Source of the DNA: Phytophthora quininea
Taxonomy: Eukaryota > Oomycota > Peronosporomycetes > Peronosporales > Peronosporaceae
Direction of reading: 5' to 3'
Assembly (NCBI GenBank): GCA_011947345.1
Contig: JAAVTG010000579.1
Span: forward strand, 248,001 to 312,000
Length of the DNA stretch: 64,000 bases
Shown here: positions 29,451 to 39,639 of the stretch, piece after piece
Position numbering within the stretch: position 1 is the first letter of the stretch
Layout of the letters: each line of letters begins with the position of its first letter
Translations under genes and position numbers: made by a program
The notes under the pieces: generated by a model
The model's input: the letters and a program-made list of their open reading frames with translations, nothing else
Database searches by the model: none
Told to the model about the DNA's origin: nothing

Positions 29451-31360
29451 ATATCCGAAGCTGCCACGCGGCCATTCCAGAATTTCCTGCGCTGGGATCA
29501 GATGGGTGTTCAGGAGCTAGCGAAAGAAGGCCAGCAAACGGCGAACCAAGTGATCAAGAAGACCACACAGACAGTTTACGAGGCAAGTTTCAAGAAGTTT
29601 GCAGAGTTCTGCGTTGAAAATGGTTATCCGGACCCGCGTAAAGAGCGTCATCACGAGCTTCCTGTCGTCCTAGTGGCGTATTTGCAGAGTGTTTCAGCAT
29701 CCAGTTCCGTCTCGCTTCAAACAGCGGAGAAGGCTAGGTCGGCTGTGGCCAGCTTCTTCTCTTCCCACGAAAATAGCGACGGCACAGACGTGAACACGTG
29801 GGCAGTCCGAGAAAACGACGCCGGCAAACTTCAAGGCTATGGAAACCCTGCCCGTGCCCCTTTCGTACGGCAGTTCATGCGCGGACTGAAAAAGCGAAAG
29901 GCGACAGAATATGTTCCAGCTAAAGCGGTGCCGATTTCACTAGAAATGATCACTGTTCTGCACACGTTTCTTGATTCTCCGGCGGGAAGGTGTGGATTCA
30001 GCGAAGCAAGTCGGGTATGGTTCAAAGCGGTTTCCTCCTTTGCCTTCTATGGGATGTGTCGCATCAACGAAGTTCTCACTTTGAAATGGAAGGATGTGTC
30101 AATTCGTCAAATTCGCCCCAGTATGATCAATCCGACAGAAACCATCGAATTCGGCACATATGCGCTATACAATCGCAAGACTGCCGTGGCCGAGGGAGAG
30201 CCTATAACATGCACCATCTCTCTAAAGATGAGGCAGCTATCGATGCGTACCTCCACTTGTGCAATTGGATTGAGTACGCCACAAACACCAAGGGTCACGA
30301 ATGGAGTGATGACGACTTCGTGTTTCCTGCGCTGACAGGGATAAGCAAGAAGAAACTCAAGGCTAAAGAGCAGGGCACAGGTTGCGAGAACACGGCCGTC
30401 GGTTGGGGGAGAAGTATGTCTGAACAAACGTTCATAACTCTCCTCAATTGCATCGTGAGGGGATTGGTGGCTTATGGCGACAAGACTCCCGGATACGTGG
30501 CGAAACACTGGTCGAACTGCTGGTTTACTTCTCATACCTTTCGCCGCGCTGGTGCCCAGTACCGCTTCATGTACGCAAAACCTGCACGACGCTGGTCCCT
30601 GAGAATGATCAAATGGTGGGCCGGTTGGAGCGTATCGGAATCCACAGAGACCTTGGTCCGATATCTTCTAGACATTACCATACAATCCGAGGAAAGTGAG
30701 CTCGCCGACTGTTTGGCTCCAGATAAGGCGTATTTGCATGGATGTCCCAGTGCTCCATACGAGGCAAGCAGAAATATCGAGGAAGGTCCTGTCGTGAAGC
30801 GACTGCGTCATCTCGAAAGCCTAATGGTCCAAATGAAGGAACAGATGCAGGAGCTTATTGCAAGCCGTAGTTGTGTAACAACACAAGACAATGCCCCTCC
30901 CGTAGACCCAGCTCCGCTACAAACACCCCCGTCAGAGTCAATTCAGCATGATCGGTCTCCTGAGATTCCAGTTGTTCAAGACTGGGTTCATATGAGCTTG
31001 ATGTGGTGGCTTCCCGACACGTCTCTACATTTGTTCAAACCTCTATCGCAATGGACAAAGTCGGAGCGCGTCAACGCAGGAATCTCTCGTAGCTGGTACA
31101 GTGTTGCTAAGCTTATTGGAGAAGATGTCGCGCTGTTTGCGACAACCATGGGAGAAACAGACAAGTCGCACTGGAAAGCGCGTGTGATACCTGTTTATCG
31201 TGACTACTATATGAGTCACTACGCCGGTGCCCAAGCTTCTGCGACCGCAGCCACTTTGTCCATTGCCATGCTCGCTTCTTTCATTAGAAAAGATCGTAAA
31301 GACCGCAGCAATGCTACTCGCCCAGCCAAGCACCTCCCCGACTATTCGGCGCAATTGTAG
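29424..31360 (+). CDS. Crypton-type tyrosine recombinase
   Basis: 645 residues after correcting one base. Seen: N-terminal SAM-like core-binding region (QTVYEASFKKFAEFCVENGY, LVAYLQSVSASSSVSLQTAE). The catalytic domain has FAFYGMCRINEVLTLKWKDV (first catalytic Arg), SHTFRRAGAQYRFMYAK (H-x-x-R) and WWAGWSVSESTETLVRYLLD (nucleophile Tyr). A helical linker and a C-terminal WYSVAKLIGEDVALF...HWKARVIPVYRDYY region recall the GCR1_C-like domain of Cryptons. The frame slips at CC 30201-30202; one extra C joins both halves. Start is MSSYQRDDHI (29424) inside the iterons, or MGVQELAKEG (29502). Acts in site-specific excision and insertion of the element (family knowledge). Confidence 0.85.
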
Positions 31361-31430
31361 AACGATTCGTATCTTTACATAGCACCAAGTTCGTACAAGT
31401 ATTGACACGTATCGACAAACCATAACATTT

Positions 31431-31561
31431 GGTATGAACACGTCCATACTGGTATGAACGCTATCGTCCGGTTTGGTATGAACTCGTCCGGTTTGGTATG
31501 AACTCGTCCGGTTTGGTATGAACACGTCCTTTTGGTATGAACACGTCCTTTTGGTATGAAC
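31431..31561 (-). repeat. right iteron array, 7 units
   Basis: GGTATGAAC begins at 31431, 31451, 31475, 31495, 31515, 31534 and 31553 (spacing 20, 24, 20, 20, 19, 19). Four units are followed by (A/T)CGTCC(GG)TTT. It is the reverse complement of the left-array word. Confidence 0.85.
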
Positions 31562-31619
31562 GTGCGGACGACGATGATGAAAACTCGTAGATCTCATCAC
31601 AAATTAGTTTTTTGTATGC

Positions 31620-32650
31620 CTACTGCTTACCCTTTTGCGAGGCGGCCTTGAATCGCTCTTTCTCAGTCTCCTTGAACTCTTCAAACGTTGAACAAGGCCC
31701 ATTGTTCTCGAAGACGTCGATAATCTTCTCCAGCTTCTCGATTTCCTTGGCGCGTTGCTCTTGGGCTTCTTCCTTTCGCTTCTGGTAGTTTTCCTGATGG
31801 AGTGTACGCGAGGCGAGATACTTCTCCACAGCTTTGCGCTTGATGCTGAGACCGGCCTGCATCCTTTGGGCTTTCATTTTAGCTCGATCGTGCTGGTATC
31901 TGCGCTGCTGAAGTTCTCGCTCCGCGCGCTGAAGGTTGATATCAGACATCGCTGCAGCTTCATCGTCCGGGATTTCGTCCACGTCTGCCTCGAGGTCGTT
32001 CTTGATCTCGCCGAAAGCCTTCGCAGTAATCAGAGCGTAGCCTTGAATGTCGTTCAGACGTTCCCCAAACTTGTTCTTGAGAGAACAGACCTTGTCTGGG
32101 TGAAGAACCAACATCGCCTCTTTGTAGAACTTTCGAAACTCAACCATCATAGGCCCCCTTCCATGCTTAGCCTTGCATTTGTCGCGGACAGTCGCCAAAA
32201 AGTAGGCATACAGGTTAGGGTCTTGACTAACGCCGTACAACGGGCTGCTTTCATCTTCAGGCAACCACGCCCTTTCCTTTGTCGGGGTCACCTCAAGCGG
32301 CTTATTCTTGAGCTCTGCCAGATTTTCTCTCGCAACTACAAGTTCATAACACGCATAATAAATAAAATACAGAAACCTCACTTTAGTGACAATTTGCCTT
32401 ACCTTCGAGACGCCGATAGCGCTCATACACACGCTGTTCGCGTCGCTTGGCGAGGATGGCGTTCTTGTTGCGAGCGTAGGCGTCGCGGTTGATTGCCTTA
32501 CGCGTCTTGGGGGCTTCTTCTTCCCGCAACGCTGCTTGTGCTTCGCCATGTTTGACTTGGACAGCACCTTGTTGCACTTGGGGCAAGGCGCTGTCGCCCC
32601 AGCAATATTCAGACCAATTTCTACGACTGAATGAGTTTTTCTACAAAGCC
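31620..32650 (-). CDS. C2HC zinc-finger protein with J-domain-like region
   Basis: Convergent with the recombinase, ending 34 bp from the element's inverted repeat. Exon 1 encodes a C-x2-C-x12-H-x3-C finger (CPKCNKVLSKSNMAKHKQRC) and a basic helix (RDAYARNKNAILAKRREQRV). A 67-bp intron (32336-32402) follows. Exon 2 has LYGVSQDPNLYAYFLATVRD and FYKEAMLVLHPDKVCSLKNK, with an HPD tripeptide as in J-domains, then a long coiled coil to the stop. The frame slips at the C5 run (plus-strand G run 32509-32513); one extra C repairs it. The start codon is unclear: no ATG precedes the finger in frame, and the first in-frame ATG lies inside it. Function unknown; possibly element-associated. Confidence 0.55.
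32336..32402 (-). other. intron of the zinc-finger/J-like gene
   Basis: 67 bp, GTAAGG...CTTGTAG, joining RYRRLE to VARENLAELK in phase. Confidence 0.7.
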
Positions 32651-32652
32651 AT

Positions 32653-32702
32653 TTATTGGCTAATAAAGTGTTTTGTAGGGCGCGTTTTTATTGGCTAATA
32701 AA
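32653..32702 (-). promoter_or_regulatory. paired CCAAT-like boxes
   Basis: TTATTGGCTAATAAA occurs at 32653-32667 and 32688-32702. On the minus strand each reads TTTATTAGCCAATAA, with an internal CCAAT, about 75-150 bp upstream of the zinc finger codons. They could serve the minus-strand gene, the divergent gene at 33014, or both. Confidence 0.35.
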
Positions 32703-33013
32703 AATGTTGTTTCATGTTGTTTCAGGAAAGAAGTTCGCTTCTTCAAATCTGGCGAGTTGTGCGGAAGGGGCAGCAGTGAAATCAATTTTTGGCCAATGGG
32801 AAGACCGGATTTGCGCAAGGCTCTTCTAAAAGTGTGCACGGTACCCCATTGTAAAGACCCACCAGGCAACCAGACATAGTATTGAAATTCCCCTCTCCGC
32901 CTCAAGCCAAGCCAAGAGCCAGCCGTCCCAAGCCTCCAAGCCCAAGAGAAGACGATCCGCTCTTCCCCGCAGCCCGCCGCTCCCCAGACACAAAGAGAAG
33001 CGAGGCCGCAGAC

Positions 33014-36000
33014 ATGAGCGAGGCAGGCAACGGGCTCAAGCTCAAACTCAAGCTCAAGCTGCCGCGCTCCTCAGCGTGTCCAGCGCCAGCGAGCGCGAGG
33101 AGGCACAGAAGAAGCTGCTAATCGGCGCGCGCGGCGGTGCCGCCGTCAAGGAGCTGCTGAGCACAGCGCCCAACATCGAGGTGGCCATCCGCGACTTCCA
33201 GGCGGCCCACGGCGTGGCCGACGCCCATGCGCAGCTGTTCGCACGCACGAAGGAGGGCTGCAAGAAGGAGCAGCCCACGACGTTCACGCCCGCCGTGGAG
33301 CTGCTGGATCTGCTGCAGATGCGGCGGTCCAGCATGTACCAATCGTTGCTGGATGCTATGAAGCGCGAGATGCTGCTGCGCATCGCGGATCTCCCGCAGA
33401 GCGAGCTGCCCAGAGTGCTGGAGCAGACGTTCCCGTATATTGAGTTTAGAGAGCTGCGAGCCATCCCAATCGCAGTACTGGCGAGACAGGAAGACACGCC
33501 CGAGATGTATTTACGGGAGCTGACGGAGAACCGCCGGATCTTGGCCGAGCTGCCAGTGCATGTGCGGCGGAAGATCCTGCAGGTGGATAGGAGAGAGCTG
33601 CAGCTGCTGGTGGAGGAATGCACAAAGGAATATGTGGATGAGCAACTGGAGTGGTATTTGAACCACCCGAATGGTACTGCGAACCGACCGTTGACACGGA
33701 GAAACAGTGTGCGAGTGGGCAACAATACCAGGAAGCGCAGTCTTGATGAAGCTGCAGGTGGAGGTTTGTGGAACGTATCTAGTCACGTCCCCTCCGCAGC
33801 TGACGCTGTAGGGTCGTCGACTTCTTCGTCTGGATTTAGTGGTGAACGGCATCCGCTATATTCTCCAGACGACCGCCGACGCAACAACGCGGCGCTAGAG
33901 AAGTTGAACGAGGTGATTGGCGACTCAGAGTCTCTGTATTTATCGACCTTAGAGATCTGGCGCGGTTACGTGGTATCCGCGAACATCCCTGGCAGCGCGA
34001 CAAACAACCACCCTAAAGATTATGTAGACTACGTACCGTTTCTCGGTGCTATGCGTAGTGATCTGGCGAATCTTCAGCGTGACAAGACGACTCCATTGCT
34101 ACGGACAGATCCATTGCACAAATTTATTTGGTTTTTGGATCGTGCATTAAAGAACCAGACGCTAGAGATTGCACAGCTTCACGAACTCCTGGGATTCATT
34201 GGTCGACTGCGGACGGCGGATCTGCCAGCAAACAAAAAGTTCCGGAAGAAGGGTGAAGAGGACGAGGAGAATTTTGAAGTCGTGTTGGGTCCACCGCCAG
34301 TGGATGAGTTACTGTCTGTATTGGAGAAGATCGCGAAGACGGATGCCCGGTTAATTTTTGCGGAACCTGTTCCGGATGACGTGCCAAAGTATCGCGAGAT
34401 CATCAAAGATCCTATGGACTTGTCCACCATGCAGAAGAAGGCGAAGCGCGGCAAGTACAAGACGTTGGACGCGTTTGTGGCAGATTTCAATCTGATGATC
34501 CACAACTGTATGACGTTCAACCCTGACACAACGATCTTCTACAAGGAAGGAAAGCGCATTGGCAAGCGAGGCAACGAACTAATCGAGCGGAATGCCACAG
34601 CGTTGCGAGGTGAACCGCAGCGAATCCGCACTAAGAAGCGCCGCAAAGCCGGAGCTGGTCCATCCAGTGAAGCCCTCAGCATGCTTACTAGCTCGGGGAT
34701 CGTATCTATTAAAGATTTTGGTGACGTGGATCAATCCGGTATGATCCCAGAAGGGTTATGTGACGATCTGCTGGCGGATGTAGCGCTGATATTGTCGGAC
34801 CCGCTGGTGAAGCAACTTCTCTGTGAGGCTCTCATGAAGAATTTGGTGTTATGTTGGCAGAAAATGGAACTGCCCACGGATAATTTAATTTGCCGGGCGC
34901 TCGTGCAGCTACTTCAGATCGGGAACCCGTCCAGCGTACGTCGTATGATCCGGAAGCAGGATTTTGTATTGCGCGCTCCTCAAGTCGTCACCATGCGGGT
35001 GGTTTTGCCGCTTTTGTTGCGATCAATGGTTAGCTTTCGTGTGTACTATGCTTTCCCACAGGGGTTACAGCGCGACTCCAAATCTAAAGCCAAGGAAGAT
35101 GTTCTGAACCCGATGCTGTGGGAGAACGTCCTACGCGCCAGCTCGGCTATTCGCGCAATGACCAAATCGTTTGCTGTACAGTGTCTAGTGGATCACCAGG
35201 TTGATGCCAGTGCTCAGTTGCTTCAGCATCTGCTTGATGCTGAAGACGATGCATTGCTGCGTGATCGTGTGTTGCTCCACGCAGTCGCTCAAGTCGTGTT
35301 GGATCAAGTTAAGACTGCTATCCCAAACAGTAGCACCAGCAACAACACTGACAGTGGCCTGAGTGTAGCAGAAAACGGCGAGGTGACGATGACAGTTGGA
35401 GAGCAATTAATGGCCCTCCCTGTGTGGAAGCAAATCGTAGACGGGTTCTTCGTGGACGTGCTGGCAAAACGGATGAAAGCTGCAAAACGAGCAACTGGGT
35501 CTGCTGTTGCTTTATCCGATGATCCCTCCTGTTGAGGAAGAGAGCGAGGACGTAAAATCTAAGAAACGAAAACGCCAACACATAGTGAAGGGCTTCCCGG
35601 TTCCCGTTTTCCAGGAAAAGCGGTGATGATGCTGTCTTCGCTGCTCGCGCTGATAGAGAAGGCAGGCTCTGCAACGGGAGTGGACGCCACGGCAACTTTG
35701 TATGTCAAGAAAACATTAGGTGTTCTGCGCTTGTGCTGTTCTTCCTTGGAGGAGTTTGAGGCACTCTGGGATAGCGAGGTATTTGCAGGTTGCCGGCATT
35801 TCTATGGACCGATGCTTTCCAAGTGTCCACAGGTGCACGAGGAGTTGTTCAAAGTCCTGCCATCCGATGGAGCTGTACAAACTGAAGTTGCGAGTTCTGA
35901 GATTAAATCTGAAGAGGCCGCCGCACAGGTCAAAAGCGAAGACAACAAGGCGACGGTTAGGACGGAAGCTAACGCGGACTCGACAACTGAACAGGATGCT

Positions 36001-36681
36001 TCAAGTGGCATTGCTGAGAATGGTAAAGCAGCTCTCGATGAGGATATGAAACCTATTGTTGACGCTAACGACACAGTCAGGAAGGCTGAAACAAACGGGT
36101 CTGTTGAAAGCCAGCTAAAGAATGATGATACTAAACTCGTTGACGTGGCAGACAGCGATTCTGCTGGGAAATCAGACGCTCCTGCTGAGGATGACAACAG
36201 CGCCGTAAAAACTGAAAGTACCGTTGAAGATGTAGCCACTTTGAGTACAACGGCAAGCGGAGAACACGTTGACACGGATTTACGAATGCAAGATGTTGGC
36301 GATGCTGCCAAAAGCGAAGATGTAGACATGGAGGACGCGACTGCTGAAGCAGACGAATCTGTCAAGGTGGATCCCACCAGCACCAACGACGAGAGCACCA
36401 CTGGAGACGCTGCTGTAGAGGGTACGGCGATGGACATTGCAGTTCTAGACGCCGAAAGCGACGGACCCGAAAAGAGTGATCCTGTTGAGCAGCCACAGGA
36501 TACCAATCCACCCGAAGAAACCAAGCCTAATGCTAACGTGGATGCGGAGGTAGATGCAGGAGAAAAGAGGGGGCCAAGTCATAATATGTGGTCAATATTG
36601 GAAACTCCATTTGTCCTTGCCTACTACTACAGTAGTAAAATGATGCAGACTGCAAAGGCAGGTGGATCATGCAACACTTGA
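33014..36681 (+). CDS. NELF-B (COBRA1)-like protein with internal bromodomain
   Basis: 1222 residues after correcting three homopolymers (CC 33062, extra T in TTT 35511, GG 35622). NELF-B is a subunit of negative elongation factor, which pauses RNA polymerase II. Seen: NELF-B-like N-terminal repeats (MYQSLLDAMKREMLLRIADL, MYLRELTENRRILAELPVHV), then the hallmark block MRSDLANLQRD...DPLHKFIWFLDRALKN...ELLGFI. A bromodomain comes next (about residues 430-530: ARLIFAEPVPDDVPKYREII, KDPMDLSTMQKKAKRGKY, IHNCMTFNPDTTIFYKEGKR). The NELF-B fold then resumes (LLADVALILSDPLVKQLLCE). A nuclear-localization-like KSKKRKRQ and a long acidic Ser/Asp/Glu tail end the protein. The fusion suggests pausing coupled to acetylated chromatin (inference). 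Confidence 0.75.
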
Positions 36682-36843
36682 CCAAGAAATCAACCTGGGA
36701 CAAGAATTTCGACAAGAAAGCTTGTTTGTTATAGCGTAAAGCTTACATATTCATTTCAAACTTACAAAGACTAAAAAGCGCTGCTACCACGTCTACCCCC
36801 GACGCCACTAGTACGCAACACTGCGTGTACGCGTACGCCTGGC

Positions 36844-38264
36844 TTACAGGCTGTACATCTTGATCTTCAGGAAGATCGCCGACACGAAGAAGCCAATGGC
36901 CGACATGACGCCACCAAGGAAGACCGGCAGCTTGTACCCCATAGAGGTGTTGACGATGGCCGTACCGATAGCGTAGTTGAGCAGCTGACCGAAGCAGTTG
37001 GCCGAGTTCAGCGCACCGACGTACATGCCGATCTCGATGTCGTCGCCCATGACGTGGATGATGCACGGCACAATGCACGAGAACCAGACCGAGGAGGTCA
37101 TGCCGGTGATAGCGACAACGAACACGTCAAATTCCTTGTTGGTGACCCAGGCCATGGCGAGCAGGAACATCTGCGGGATGGTCGACAGCGTCAGCACCCA
37201 CTTGAGACCGAACTTGCTCACGAGGAACGGGATGCACCACGAGTAAATGTAGCCGACAATGTTGTAGAACAGGTCGGCGTTGCCGCCGGCAAGGCTAACG
37301 CCGTCGTTGTAGGCGTTCTGTTCCTCCGTGCACGGGTCGCAGGAATCGGCATTCGTTGCTGAGCCGCCGTACACTTCAAGTCCGAAGAACTGACCCTTGT
37401 TGCCGTTGTAGGCCGTGTAGCCGTACTGCACGAAGAAGAAGCAGATACCGTAGACGACAAGCACCTTGGGCAGCGTCTTGATGCCGAGCCAGACCGATTG
37501 GAAGGCGCTCTTAACAGCCTCGAAAGTTGAGACTTGTTCCACCTTGCTGGGGTCAAGCGGAGTCTCGTGCGCGGCCAGGCAGGCGACCAAGACGCAAATG
37601 ATCATGATGACGGACAGCGTGCCCATGAACCAGTGCATCGATCGGTACGCAGCACCGAAGGCGTCAATGTAGACGGCGATGACGATGGAGCCGAGCGTCG
37701 ACCAGGCCTGGCCCAGAGCAGCGCCGGTCGTCTGACGGTCGCCGGCAAAGTCAGCCACCAGCAGCATGGCCGGGGTCTGGACAATGTTGACGGTGATGTC
37801 CATCCAGGCGTAGAAGATGATCGTGAATACCGACGTCCACGTGCGGTCGTCGGTGCCAGTGTCGCCTAGAGCCTCGCCGATCTCGCTCGTGTAGCCCATG
37901 GCAATCCAGCAGATGACGCTGAGCACACCGGCGGCGATCAAGTACGGACGACGACGGCCGAGTCTTGAGGTGGTGCGGTCACTGAAGACGCCGACACTGG
38001 GGCCGACGATCACACCGACGATGGGGCCGATGAACTGCGTGGCTTGCACGGCGGAGTTGGGCAACATGGTCGACAGGTACGGGCCCAAGGCAGCCCACTG
38101 AGCGGACCAGGCCATCTGCAGGGCCATACGGGGCATCGAGATGGCCAACAGCAGCCAGATCGACGGGTGTCCCAACGGCTCCTCATTGCCGGTGCCGGCC
38201 ACGGAGCCGGGCTTGGGAGAAGCGTGCAGGTCGTACCCGGGGTGCCGGCCTCGATGTCCTTCAT
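36844..38264 (-). CDS. sucrose-transporter-like MFS protein (copy A)
   Basis: 473 residues with about 12 membrane segments. Resembles the GPH/SUT cation-sugar symporters: MAWSAQWAALGPYLSTMLPN in the first helices, IGPIVGVIVGPSVGVFSDRT followed by SRLGRRRPYL (the R-x-G-R-R loop), and AMLLVADFAGDRQTTGAALG. The start is MKDIEAGTPG at 38264. The frame slips at the G4 run 38239-38242 (C4 on the coding strand); one extra base joins it to YDLHASPKPGSVAG. About 90% identical in protein to the inverted copy at 43043-44458. Sugar specificity cannot be read from sequence. Confidence 0.85.
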
Positions 38265-38300
38265 CGTGGAAGAGTTGTTGTGGTTGTTGTGCGTTCCAGA

Positions 38301-38320
38301 GAGCGAATTGGAGAATGAAC
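38301..38320 (-). promoter_or_regulatory. oomycete initiator-like element of copy A
   Basis: Minus strand GTTCATTCTCCAATTCGCTC, matching the TCATTYBNCAWTT-type oomycete initiator, about 37 bp upstream of the ATG. Confidence 0.6.
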
Positions 38321-39639
38321 AATTGTTGCCGGCACGTCGGCGGTGCTTCAATCCCCACCAGAGTGCACAACGTTCGCGGTGGCACACACCGAAGGAAAGC
38401 CGAGACCTTTGTGTCGGTCTCCGCCATCTGGCAGTAGATTTATGTGCAACGTCGGATAGGTTCTGGGCATCTGCGTGCAGCAGACGAACGACGTCAGCAA
38501 CTCGTGTGCGGTTGCAGCGCTTCAAAGGAAGGGCCTTGACACTTTTACTAAAATCAGCGGCCTTTTTTCCGAGGAGAAAGCGCGTCCTGCAGACATGGCC
38601 AACCGAGAATTCGCACTGCAGTGCAGTCCAAACGGCACTACACAGTAGGAGAGAACTGAGCGGGGCTGCCGTTTCTGAACCAGCTGGCCACGCTGCTTGG
38701 CGATTCTGAGGTTCCTCCGAGAAAAGCTCAAAACCGCGTCGAAAAGTTCAACCACAGCTAGCCCAACTTCTGTGGGTAAAGTTTCTCCAGCCAGAGTCTG
38801 CAAAACCCGAGGATGTAACTCGGAAAAGTATGTTTTATCCGCGAGGCAATCCGATTTGAGTGGAAGCTCTTGGCGCTTCAAGGTTGAAGTAAGTGACCCG
38901 CGTTCAAGCAAATCGGCCCGGCCAGTGCTGCTGTCAATTTGCGGGAGCGGCACTTTGCGTCCGGCGATCTGTCCAAGTGTCTGTTTGTCTGCAGACAAGC
39001 AGGCGCTGGCAGTTGGACTCCCAGGCGACTTGTTCGCCTCAACGAAAGCTTTTCGATGGCTTCCTCGCGTTGATGATAACGTCGACGATCCCATGTGATC
39101 TCGGTTGAAGCGGAGTGGCGAGTGGTCTGATCGCCGTCCGCGGCCTTCTTGGCCTTCTTTTTCAGGCCGTGAGGTGAGGTGGGGTAGGGTGATGTCACGT
39201 GAAAGAGTTTGGTCCGAGCACAACTCAACTTTGCTGCCATGCCAAGGCCCCCAGCCTTGATTGATTTCCCCACGCGAAAATAACGTTTTGCAAGACGTCC
39301 TTGGCCCCGTGAAGCCCATAATTATGGCATAAACTTCCTCGTGTACACAAAGCAAGAGGCATCGCTGCGATGCGATGAGCATCCCGCCACAGCCGACAGT
39401 GCTTTTCGGCGAGAACCGATTTGTCCAATTCAAACTTTTTCTGGTCGACTGTCCATATCGTACAAAATAAAGCTGATAATTTTTGTGTTCTAGCGAGAAG
39501 AATCGTGGAGATGTTGTTCTGACTGACGAGATTTCCCAACACTTGCGGCATTCTTGGCGTGGTGCGAACAACTAGAGTGTAAATCCGTGCTTGCATTTTT
39601 GCTGATTATTTTCTTTTCGGCGGTAACTGGTGAACATGG
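38321..39639. other. upstream region, no gene recognised
   Basis: A 349-codon minus-strand frame (38522-39571) and overlapping plus-strand frames exist. None shows a domain, signal peptide or membrane segment. Confidence 0.3.

Larger units (their letters stand above)
29304..31586 (+). mobile_element. Crypton-type element with inverted iteron arrays
   Basis: About 2.3 kb. A tyrosine recombinase gene lies between two arrays of the same 9-bp word in opposite orientation: (G)TTCATACC on the left, GGTATGAAC on the right. An inverted GAGTTTTCAT / ATGAAAACTC pair (29304-29313 and 31577-31586) lies outside the arrays. The exact termini are inferred from these repeats; I found no clear target duplication. 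Cryptons normally lack terminal inverted repeats, so the arrays are the unusual feature. Confidence 0.6.

Noticed and set aside
35802..36524. 240-codon Ser-rich minus-strand frame
   Set aside because: Antisense of the acidic tail of the NELF-B/bromodomain gene.
38522..39571. 349-codon minus-strand frame upstream of transporter copy A
   Set aside because: No domain, no biased composition, and overlapping open frames on the other strand; likely chance in GC-rich sequence.
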